From the NCBI RefSeq assembly GCF_000003815.2, contig NC_049981.1:4755821-4778158 (forward strand): 22,338 nt of DNA, in the 5' to 3' direction. The stretch is from Branchiostoma floridae (Eukaryota > Chordata > Leptocardii > Amphioxiformes > Branchiostomatidae). Of the stretch, positions 1 to 7,772 are shown piece by piece. The notes under the pieces were generated by a model. The model ran no database searches. It was not told the DNA's origin and was given only the letters and a program-made list of their open reading frames with translations. Positions within the stretch are counted from its first letter, which is position 1. Every line of letters begins with the position of its first letter. A program made the position numbers and the translations under genes.

Positions 1-185
1 GCAGGGCCTTCCGGACAATCCCCGTGGTGACTGTGGGCTTGAGGCACGTGGACCACTTCGCCACTGAGATCCGGGTCTCGGCTACTGTGCAGTCCGTCTC
101 CAATACAAGCCTGACGGTTCGGATCGGCACGTGGGTCGACTCACGGCTTTACGCTGCACACGTCTACTGGATGGCCTGTGCATGA
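1..185 (+). CDS. H-type lectin domain, 3' end of gene 0 (partial, last exon)
   Basis: This is the C-terminal part of an H-type lectin domain, cut by the left edge of the window. The first two bases complete a split codon, and the frame then reads RAFRTIPVVTVGL to the terminal WMACA and TGA at 183-185. The order of conserved blocks (PVVTVGL, IRVSA, TSLTVRIGTW, WMACA) is the same as in the complete lectin exons further along. H-type lectins are six-stranded beta-sandwich proteins that bind GalNAc or related sugars. The residue after the binding-loop Trp is Val (GTWVDS), not the His of genes 1, 2 and 4. An N-linked glycosylation sequon (NTS) lies in the SVSNTSL segment. Upstream exons are outside the window, so whether this protein is membrane-bound cannot be seen. 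Confidence 0.85.
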   Translation, partial: RAFRTIPVVTVGLRHVDHFATEIRVSATVQSVSNTSLTVRIGTWVDSRLYAAHVYWMACA

Positions 186-583
186 GATGTACAGCTTCCA
201 TTGGCTTCGGTTCATCTAACCTGGTATCCAGTCTACCGTGGATTTTGCCAGGCTCTCTTCGGGGTACATGAAGCTCTCTTCTGCCGGGACAAACTTGTGC
301 ATCCGGCAGGAGTTTCATGCATGAGCCGAGGAGTTTGATATGCCATTCATGTTATACCTTGATAGGCTAATTGGATCCCCACGGGGTAAAATCTCTACCG
401 GGGTCGACATATTACCTCGGCGGCAGAAAGCTTCATCTCCCCCGAAGACAGCCTGACCAATTCACGATAGACGGAATATCATGTTACGGTTAAACCGGAA
501 GAGTCTAACTGTTGTAATCTGGTCGACGTAAATATCAATTATTCCAAATTCACTTTAACTACCTACTTTGGTCGTCAAAGTTC

Positions 584-589
584 AATAAA
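584..589 (+). terminator. Polyadenylation signal of gene 0
   Basis: AATAAA lies about 400 bases after the gene 0 stop codon and is followed by T- and GT-rich sequence. The same context (CAATAAAAAGGAATGATTGAAT) recurs, slightly altered, after genes 3 and 5. Between 186 and 583 I see only the 3' untranslated region. Confidence 0.6.
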
Positions 590-982
590 AAGGAATGATT
601 GAATCTGCAGTGTCTCTTTTCTAACTTTGCTGTGTGATTTCTTTGTCGTCTAGCTGTTCAGAATGTACCGGTATCCTAGCACGTACACGTTATGCCAACA
701 GTGTCTTACCGCATATGATCCTGAAATATCTCAATGTTTTTGACTCGTTGTTATCGTCTCACAACAAGATTTGATAGATGTCACTGTGGAGGTTTTTTTT
801 AAAGTTTGTCGTGAAGGTCGGCAAATGCTATTTTGAAAGTATATATTATCCTTGTTGTAATCCATTTGAAAATGTGTCTCTGGTGAAATCTAATGTAATG
901 TCCTTGCGCGATTAAGCCGTTTTGGTACCATGTTTGATAATGCTATTTGTTTAAAAAAAAATGTTTATATACAGAGTGATTC

Positions 983-1106
983 AGTAGGGCGTATCTTGTA
1001 TGAAAAAGGTGCTACAGACAGGCGAGTATAGGTAGATGGCCAAGAAACTTCAGACACGTATGAAGAAACCTATGCCTGAAACGTGACGCAACGTAAACTT
1101 CTGCAG
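983..1106 (+). pseudogene. Degraded exon 1 relic of a lost lectin gene
   Basis: The sequence aligns with the 3' half of exon 1 of the array genes (the part after the GRARYGKG codons). It keeps recognisable stretches such as GCTACAGACA, CCAAGAAACTTC, GACACGTA, AAACGTGACGCAACGTA and the end CTGCAG followed by a GT donor. The frame is broken and no start codon or promoter block is recognisable upstream. The bases after the donor (GTAGCC..TTTGTAGCTTT) resemble intron 1 of the long genes 3 and 5, so the lost gene was probably of that type. The flanking stretches 590-980 and 1110-1480 hold nothing else I recognise. Confidence 0.7.
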
Positions 1107-1486
1107 GTACGAGGTAGCCTTTGTAGCTTTTTTCGTCGTTCCATATAAGATGCTAATAATACTTTCCTCCTGAGGGTGTGGTTGGTATAAAAAAGCAATT
1201 CTCTGATCATACCAGTTAACACAAGTGACCTTAGGGTTTAAAAGGCTTATTTTTCTATGTTAGAGCCCCTTGGTCACCAAATTTTTTCTCCCTACATCTA
1301 CACATGTACATCTACAAAATGTAAAAAGAAAGATGTTGACCATTTTGTTAGCTAAGTATCCAGACCGTTGTATAGATAACACGTGTATAGTTGCTTCTAA
1401 TTTTCTGTAAATGTTTGTTGCGTCGACGTCATACCATTGTCGACCTAAACCTAGCATGTAGAGGAACGAAAGTACAATTAAGGTCT

Positions 1487-1586
1487 TTCATTCATTTATT
1501 CATTTACTCATTCATTCATTCATTCATTCTTTCTTTCTTTCTCTCATTCATTCATTCATTCATTCATTCATTCATTCATTCATTCA
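1487..1586 (+). repeat. (ATTC)n microsatellite
   Basis: Imperfect tetranucleotide array of TTCA/ATTC units with a short CTTT interruption. It ends about 175 bases before the TATA-like box of gene 1. Confidence 0.9.
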
Positions 1587-1618
1587 CACTTGGTCTGCCA
1601 CATGCGGTGCATCAGTAA

Positions 1619-1797
1619 GCGTGGGCGTAAATGTTTTGAAACAGTTCACTTTAATACATGCGAGTATTCTTAAATCAGCTCCTTCATCCAAAAAAATGGT
1701 CTGCAACCAGCCGAAAAACAAAATACCATTAGCAGCACATCATACAATAGCAGTTCTTTGATAAAAGGGCAAACATACTCCTTCTTATTCAAACTAA
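1619..1797 (+). promoter_or_regulatory. Predicted core promoter and upstream block of gene 1
   Basis: GATAAAAGG at 1760-1768 occupies the TATA position and an initiator-like TTCAAAC has its A at 1791, 31 bases downstream. The same 31-base spacing recurs at genes 3, 4 and 5, which supports the call. GCGTGGGCG at 1619-1627 matches the EGR zinc-finger consensus and recurs upstream of genes 2, 3 and 5. The predicted 5' untranslated region is about 85 bases. The assignment rests on conserved position and motif only. Confidence 0.5.
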
Positions 1798-1875
1798 GCT
1801 CTACAAGATTGGCCATATTCATGCCTACTTCACAACGGGTTGTAGATTATTTGTCTGCCAGTACCTGTAGTAAAC

Positions 1876-4173
1876 ATGTACGAGCAGGCGGAGCCGGTCC
1901 GGTCTCCCGTCTCTGGGCCCGGCAGTGGCCGAACCTCCGGGCCGCCGCCTCAATCACCTACTGTCCACCTGAGCGCTTCAAGAGGGCGTGCTCGCTATGG
2001 CAAAGGCGCTACAGACAAGCAGGAAGAAGAGCAAGAAACCTCGGACACGTACGAAGAAGCCGAGGCGGTGAAACGTGACGCAACGTACAGGTTTGCAGGT
2101 ATGTCGTTGTATATAATTTTTGTTCAAATCTCTAAAATTCTGTCTTTGTGATATCATGCTGATGATGGATTTCAAGTTAACATTGTAACCTTAACCAATA
2201 ATTAATTTCTAATCATTTTTGTCAGACCGGAAGTACAGGGGAGCAGAAAGTGGCCGCCAAGCTCTTTGTAGCTTCATCCGCTCCCACCGTATCTGCATGG
2301 AGGCCACTACTGTTGTAGTTTTCAGCCTTGTTGCGATGGGACTCTTCATACTCTTCTTCATCAATAATAAGGTAAGCACTGCCAAATCTGAAAAGCTTAA
2401 GTTTTAATGCTATTCGGAAAAGTTTCTCCTAAACCTCGGCTGAGTTAGGGCGGCACCTGTACTCCGTGTTTGAGTTCCTTCTCGTGTAAACGACTTTTGC
2501 ATTATCTGTTATGAAAAGGTTCACTTTGATACATAGTAATACTCATAAATCGACTCTTTCATCTTAAAAATTGGTCTGCAACAAGCCGAAAAACAAAATG
2601 CCATTCGCAGCACATCATCCAGAACCAGTTCTTTGAAAAAAAAGGACAAACATTATATTCATTCTTATTCAGATTACACTTTACAAGATCGGACATATTC
2701 ATGCTCCTTTCAGTACAGGCTATAGACCACTGACAGTACGACCAAGCGGAGCTTCAGCTTAAGTTTTAATGCCATCCGGAAAAGTTTCTTCCAGATGTCG
2801 GCTGAGTTAGGGCGGCCCAGGCACTCGCACTCTATGTTCAAATTCCTTCACGTGTAAATGAATTTTTTTCATTATCTGTTTTGGAAATGTTCTATTTCAT
2901 TTTCATTTTTCATTTCAACTTTATTTCAGACTCTTGGCCCATATCACAAACATGATAGATATAAAAACATACAATACAACAATACACATACACATTATGT
3001 ACAATAAGAAATTGAATCAGCCGGGGCTTTTGTAAACAAGATTCGCATAGTGTGTCAAGAATTTGCTATGGAAGAAGGCATCTGAGTGGAATAACCGGGA
3101 GATAGTGTTGTTTTTAGATGAAGAGATGCGTTGTACAAATGCATGCGTTAGTTTTCTCCTTCTAGCTTCAAAAGTATCAATCCCACGTGTCACAAACTTT
3201 TGATACATTGATACTCGTAGATTGACTCCTATGAGGCAGATGTACAGCAGCTTCAGGCAGAGATGATAACCAAAGAAAAGATGTTCCAGGCTAAGATGCG
3301 ACAGCTTCAGTCAGAGATGACAGCCAAAGCACAGATGTTCCAGGCTGAGATCCAACAACTTCAAACCGAGATGGCCGCCAAGGACAACAGGACACATGTA
3401 CAGAACCTGGGACAGCGAGACTACGTCGAACGCTGTAAGTGATGATGATTGATTCTCTTTTCAAACAATATTCATTAAACGTATTGATATGTGAAGTTGA
3501 CTGAGCAGTCAGTGATTAAAGTTTTTCCCGGAAAAAGATTGAGAGTGTAAGATTAACTCTATATAGATGGGGGGGGCTTAAAGTGCCTACGCCAACTTTG
3601 ATGTTGTATAACTGCCGAACGACGTTGCTAGGACCACGAAACTTGGTGATTTGGTGACTGTACATGTATTGAATTGTTCTGCCATATATTCCTTCTATTA
3701 ACTCTGACGCAGAGTGATAGATGTCACTGGAAGCGTCATAAAGTAAATCTAGTACATAAATCTCCGTTGCAGAGATTGAATTGTATTTGAACATAGTGCA
3801 TGCTGTTATGCAAGTCTTATAAAACAAATAAGCATTTTGGTTTAAATGTTGTGCTGTTGTACAAACGGACACATTTGAAATGTTCGTATTAGGTGAAAGT
3901 GGGAACTTGGAAACACCAAAGAAAAAGAAAGCTTCTTTTTTTCCACCCGGCTATGGCAACCGGTACCACGACCTGACCGCCACGTTCAGCAGGGCCTTCC
4001 GGACAACTCCCGTGGTGACCGTGGGCTTGACGAATGTGGATCACTACCCTGGTCACATCCGCGTCTCAGCTAGAGTGACCTCCGTCACTAAAACCGCTCT
4101 GACGGTGCAAATCGGCACCTGGCATAATTCCGAGATGTACCAAGCTAAAGTCCACTGGATGGCCTGTGCATGA
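1876..4173 (+). CDS. Gene 1: type II membrane H-type lectin with coiled-coil stalk (short form, intact)
   Basis: Four exons: 1876-2098, 2226-2371, 3221-3434 and 3893-4173. They join in phases 1, 0, 1 with GT-AG borders and total 864 bases, giving 287 residues. Residues 1-74 form a hydrophilic, Pro/Ser- and acid-rich tail starting MYEQAEP. Residues 75-98 are basic (FIRSHRIC), and about 101-120 form one hydrophobic helix (VVVFSLVAMGLFILFF), so the positive-inside rule puts the N-terminus in the cytoplasm. Residues 124-194 are a coiled coil with QLQ every 18 residues. Residues 195-287 are the H-type lectin domain, starting at a Cys formed across the last intron and ending WMACA. The binding-loop motif is TWHN. 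Glycan binding at the cell surface is inferred from the family. Exon 3 of the long genes is absent. The start ATG is conserved in every copy. Confidence 0.85.
2525..2765 (+). repeat. Intronic copy of the promoter block (gene 1, decayed)
   Basis: Intron 2 of gene 1 repeats the upstream block found before exon 1 (GGTCTGCAACAAGCCGAAAA, GCAGCACATCAT, TTCTTATTCAGATTA) and ends in a remnant of the first exon-1 codons (TACGACCAAGCGGAGCTT). Here the ATG is lost and the TATA region reads TTTGAAAAAAAAGG, so it looks inactive. Genes 2 and 4 have better-kept versions. Confidence 0.75.
2893..3208 (-). mobile_element. LINE-like 3' fragment in intron 2 of gene 1
   Basis: This block is present only in gene 1. 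The matching intron positions of genes 2 and 4 run straight from the CTGTTTTG..GGTTCTCTTT stretch to the coiled-coil exon acceptor. On the - strand, 3017-3208 reads a 63-residue peptide (TFEARRRKLTHAFVQRI...) that resembles the C-terminal tail of CR1/L2-type LINE reverse transcriptase polyproteins. It is followed by an AATAAAG-containing tail with ATGAAA repeats. I did not find clear target-site duplications. The family is a resemblance only. Confidence 0.5.
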
Positions 4174-4317
4174 GATATGAAAGTTACACCGGCACTCGCT
4201 TTGGATAAGCCGGAAGAGTTTATACCCTATGTATCGTTTATAACCCCTGTCGCAGATATGAATTACGCTCTCTGCATTTCAATTACATATGGTTGGGGAA
4301 GAAAGTTGAATATACAA

Positions 4318-4323
4318 AATAAA
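4318..4323 (+). terminator. Polyadenylation signal of gene 1
   Basis: AATAAA about 145 bases after the stop codon at 4171-4173, followed by a T/GT-rich stretch. The same block is found after gene 4 at 13890-13895. Confidence 0.6.
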
Positions 4324-4626
4324 TGGTTGAATCTTATTGTATACTGTCTGACTTGGTTGTTTCTTTCCCTTTTCTTGTCCGTCCAAATGTAGTTTAGAAG
4401 AGGCCGAATTTCAGATCCCATTGCTTGCTGAGAAAACAGTGAAATTCCAGACTGGATTGAAAAAGTACGCATGCGCCTAGTACCTATTACCGTGGCAATA
4501 TGTATACCCTAGTATTATCAAATCTTAGTTAACTTGTGTGTTGTTGTTTTGATTCTTTTTTCGAATTTTCGAATTTCGTTTGCTACGTCATATTATTAAC
4601 GGCCTGTACCTAGCCCTGTCGAGGAA

Positions 4627-4678
4627 CGAAAGTTAAACTAAGGTCTTAAATGAATGGGCGTAGGCGTAAGCGTGGGCG
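4627..4678 (+). promoter_or_regulatory. Upstream regulatory block of gene 2 (EGR-like and IRF-like sites)
   Basis: GCGTGGGCG at 4670-4678 matches the EGR consensus. CGAAAGTTAAAC at 4627-4638 is one base from the IRF-type CGAAAGTGAAAC. Both lie in a conserved block also found before genes 3 and 5. The TATA-like region of gene 2 falls in the adjacent N gap. Confidence 0.35.
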
Positions 4679-4812
4679 TAAATAAATTTATCTATTATCT
4701 GTTTTGAAAAGGTTCGCTTTAATACATACTAATACTCGTAGATTGACTCCTTCATCCTAAGAATTGGTCTGCAACTAGCCAAAAAACAAATTCCATCAGC
4801 AGCACATCATAC

Positions 4813-4912
4813 NNNNNNNNNNNNNNNNNNNNNNNNNNNNNNNNNNNNNNNNNNNNNNNNNNNNNNNNNNNNNNNNNNNNNNNNNNNNNNNNNNNNNNNN
4901 NNNNNNNNNNNN
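4813..4912. other. Assembly gap, 100 N
   Basis: Exactly 100 N within the promoter of gene 2. In gene 3 the matching interval, from the end of CATCATAC to ACCCCTTCTT, is 31 bases. The true missing sequence is therefore probably about 31 bases, including the TATA-like box, and the length 100 is a placeholder. Confidence 0.9.
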
Positions 4913-5007
4913 ACCCCTTCTTATTCATAATAAGCTCTACAGGATTGGCCGTATTTATACCTATGTCAATCCACGTTGTAGATTATTTGTCTGTCAGTAC
5001 AGTAAAC

Positions 5008-7001
5008 ATGTACGAGCAGGCGGAGCCGGTCCGGTCTCCCGTCTCTGGGCCCGGCAGTGGCCGAACCACCGGGCCGCCGCCTCAATCACCTACTGTCCAC
5101 CTGAGCGCTTCAAGAGGGCGTGCTCGCTATGGCAAAGGCGCTGCAGACAAGGGAGAAGAAGACCAAGAAACCTCGGACACGTACGAAGAAGCCGAGGAGG
5201 TGAAACGTGACGCAACTGACACGTCTGCAGGTATGTCGTTGTATGTAATTTTTGTTCAAATCTCTAAAATTCTATCTTTGTGATGTTATGCTGATGATGG
5301 ATTACAGTTAACATTGTAACCTAAACAAATAATTAATTTCTAATCAATTTTTGTCAGACCGCAAGTACAGGGGAGCAGCAAGTGGTCGCCAAACTTTTTG
5401 TAGCTTCATCCGCTCTCACCGTATCTGCATAGAGGCCGCTACTGTTGTGGTCATTAGCCTTGTTGCGATGGGACTCTTCATAATGTTCTTCATCAATAAT
5501 AAGGTAAGCACTGCTAAATCTGAAAAGCTTAAGTTTTAATGCTATCCGGGAAAGGTTTCTTCCAAACTTTGACTGAGTTAAGGCGGCCCAGGCACTCGTA
5601 CTCCGTGTTTGAGTTCCTTCTCGTGTAAATGAATTTTTTATTATCTGATTTGAAAAGGTCCAATTTGATACATGCTAATACTCGTAGATCGACTCCTTCA
5701 TCTTAAAGATTGGTCTGCAGCAAGCCGAAAAAACAAAATTCCTTTAGCAGCACATCATACAGAACCAGTTCTTTTATAAAAGGACAACTATCCTTCTTAT
5801 TCAGATTATGCTTTACAAGATTGGACATATACATGCCTATTTCAATACAGGCTGTAGACCATTTGTCTGCCGGTACAGTAAACATGTACGAGCAAGCGGA
5901 GCTTAAGCTTAAGTCTTAATGCTATCCGGAAAAGTTTCTTACAAATCTCGGCTGAGTTAGGGCGGCACAGGCACTCGCACTCGGTGTTCGAATTCCTTCG
6001 CGTGTAAATGATTTTTTTTTCATTGTCTGTTTTGGAAAGGTGCTCTTTAAAACTTTAATACTCGTAGATCGACTCCTATCAGGCAGATGTGCAGCAGCTT
6101 CAGACAGAGATGACAGCCAAAGAAAAGATGTTCCAGGCTAAGATGCGACAGCTTCAGTCAGAGATGACAGCCAAAGAACAGATGTTCCAGGCTGAGATCC
6201 AACAACTTCAAACCGAGATGGCGGCCAAGGACAACAGGACACATGTAGAAGACATGGAACAGCGTCGAACGCTGTAAGTGATGATGCTTGATTCTCTTTT
6301 CGAATTACATTTATTAAATGTATTGATATATGAAGTTGAATGAGCGGTCAGTGATTCAAATGTTTCCCGGCAAAATATTGAGTGTAAGATTAACTCTATA
6401 TAGATTGGGGGGGCTTAAAGTGCCTACGGCAACTTTGATGTTGTATAACTGCCGAACGACGATGCTAGGACCACGAAACTTTGTGATTTGGTGACTGTAC
6501 TTCTATTGAATTTTTCTGCCAGTTCCTTCTAGTGACTCTGAAGAAGAGTGATAGATATCACTCGAAGCGTCCGAAAGTAAATTTCCATAAATCTCCGTTG
6601 CAGAGATTGAATTGTATTTGAACATAGTGTATGTCGTTATGCAAGTCTTATAAAACAAATAAGCATTTTGGTATAAATGTTGTGCTGTTGTAAAAACGGA
6701 CACATTTGAAATGTTCGTATTAGGTGAAAGTGGGAACTTGGAAACACCAATGAAAAAGAAAGCTTCTTTATTTCCACCCGGCTATGGCAACCGGTACCAC
6801 GACCTGACCGCCACGTTCAGCAGGGCCTTCCGGACAACTCCCGTGGTGACCGTGGGCTTGACGAATGTGGATCACTACCCTGGTCACATCCGCGTCTCAG
6901 CTAGAGTGACCTCCGTCACTAAAACCGCTCTGACGGTGCAAATCGGCACCTGGCATAATTCCGAGATGTACCAAGCTAAAGTCCACTGGATGGCCTGTGC
7001 A
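5008..7001 (+). pseudogene. Gene 2: short-form membrane lectin, frameshifted before the lectin domain
   Basis: The exon positions mirror gene 1: 5008-5230, 5358-5503, 6068-6273 and 6724 into the gap (expected TGA at 7002-7004). Exons 1 and 2 are intact (74 + 49 residues, same transmembrane helix). The coiled-coil exon is 206 bases, not 214: compared with gene 4 it lacks 8 bases (GAGACTAC or equivalent) just before the codons for ER and Cys. The frame then reads EQRRTL and stops. If spliced normally, the stop is TGA at 6725-6727, so the predicted product is a membrane-anchored stalk of about 192 residues with no lectin domain. The lectin exon itself stays open and almost identical to that of gene 4. 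Exon 1 is of the long-gene type (DKGEED, DTSAG) while intron 1 onward is short-gene type, so the gene is a chimera. An assembly error or rare allele cannot be excluded. Confidence 0.75.
5641..5919 (+). promoter_or_regulatory. Intronic promoter copy with TATA box and mini-ORF (gene 2)
   Basis: Intron 2 of gene 2 holds a second copy of the promoter block. TATAAAAGG at 5775-5783 is a better TATA box than the GATAAAAGG of the gene promoters, and TCAGATT (A at 5803) is a good initiator 28 bases downstream. It leads to ATG 5884, which opens an 11-codon frame, MYEQAELKLKS, stopping at 5917-5919. The first six codons match exon 1, and the sequence then runs into the intron repeat (GCTTAAGCTTAAG). It could start a transcript containing only the stalk and lectin exons, or be a silent duplication by-product. 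Confidence 0.45.
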
Positions 7002-7338
7002 NNNNNNNNNNNNNNNNNNNNNNNNNNNNNNNNNNNNNNNNNNNNNNNNNNNNNNNNNNNNNNNNNNNNNNNNNNNNNNNNNNNNNNNNNNNNNNNNNNN
7101 NNNNNNNNNNNNNNNNNNNNNNNNNNNNNNNNNNNNNNNNNNNNNNNNNNNNNNNNNNNNNNNNNNNNNNNNNNNNNNNNNNNNNNNNNNNNNNNNNNNN
7201 NNNNNNNNNNNNNNNNNNNNNNNNNNNNNNNNNNNNNNNNNNNNNNNNNNNNNNNNNNNNNNNNNNNNNNNNNNNNNNNNNNNNNNNNNNNNNNNNNNNN
7301 NNNNNNNNNNNNNNNNNNNNNNNNNNNNNNNNNNNNNN
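7002..7338. other. Assembly gap, 337 N
   Basis: The gap begins right after the GCA codon of the WMACA end of gene 2 and hides the expected stop codon, 3' untranslated region and polyadenylation signal. The matching intervals after genes 1 and 4 are both 334 bases, so this gap length is close to the true size. Confidence 0.9.
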
Positions 7339-7460
7339 TACCCTAGTATTATCAAATCTTAGTTAACTTGTGTGTTGTTGTTTTGATTCTTTTTTCGAAT
7401 TTTCGAATTTCGTTTGCTACGTCATATTATTAACGACCTGTACCTAGCCCTGTCGAGGAA

Positions 7461-7699
7461 CGAAAGTTAAACTAAGGTCTTAAATGAATGGGCGTAGGCG
7501 TAAGCGTGGGCGTAAATAAATTTATCTATTATCTGTTTTGAAAAGGTTCGCTTTAATACATACTAATACTCGTAGATTGACTCCTTCATCCTAAAAATCG
7601 GTCTGCAACCAGCCGAAAAACAAAATACCATTAGCAGCACATCATACAGAAGAAGTTCTTTGATAAAAGGGCAAACATACCCCTTCTTATTCATAATAA
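7461..7699 (+). promoter_or_regulatory. Predicted promoter of gene 3
   Basis: IRF-like CGAAAGTTAAAC at 7461-7472, EGR-like GCGTGGGCG at 7504-7512, TATA-like GATAAAAGG at 7662-7670 and an initiator-like TTCATAAT with A at 7693 (31 bases downstream). The predicted 5' untranslated region is 80 bases. These motifs are conserved in the same order before gene 5. Confidence 0.5.
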
Positions 7700-7772
7700 G
7701 CTCTACAGGATTGGCCATATTTATACCTATGTCAATCAGATTGTAGGTTATTTGTCTGCCAGTACAGTAAGC

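Noticed and set aside
82-318. 78-codon frame on the - strand
   Set aside because: Antisense to the gene 0 lectin exon and its 3' untranslated region; no domain, splice or family support.
1391-1618. Frame with FIHSFIHSFIH repeats
   Set aside because: Translation of the ATTC microsatellite.
3516-3872. 118-codon - strand frame, with shorter relatives at 6503-6703 and 13244-13444
   Set aside because: Lies in the last intron of the short genes. The relatives are shortened and shifted by indels, as expected for noncoding DNA.
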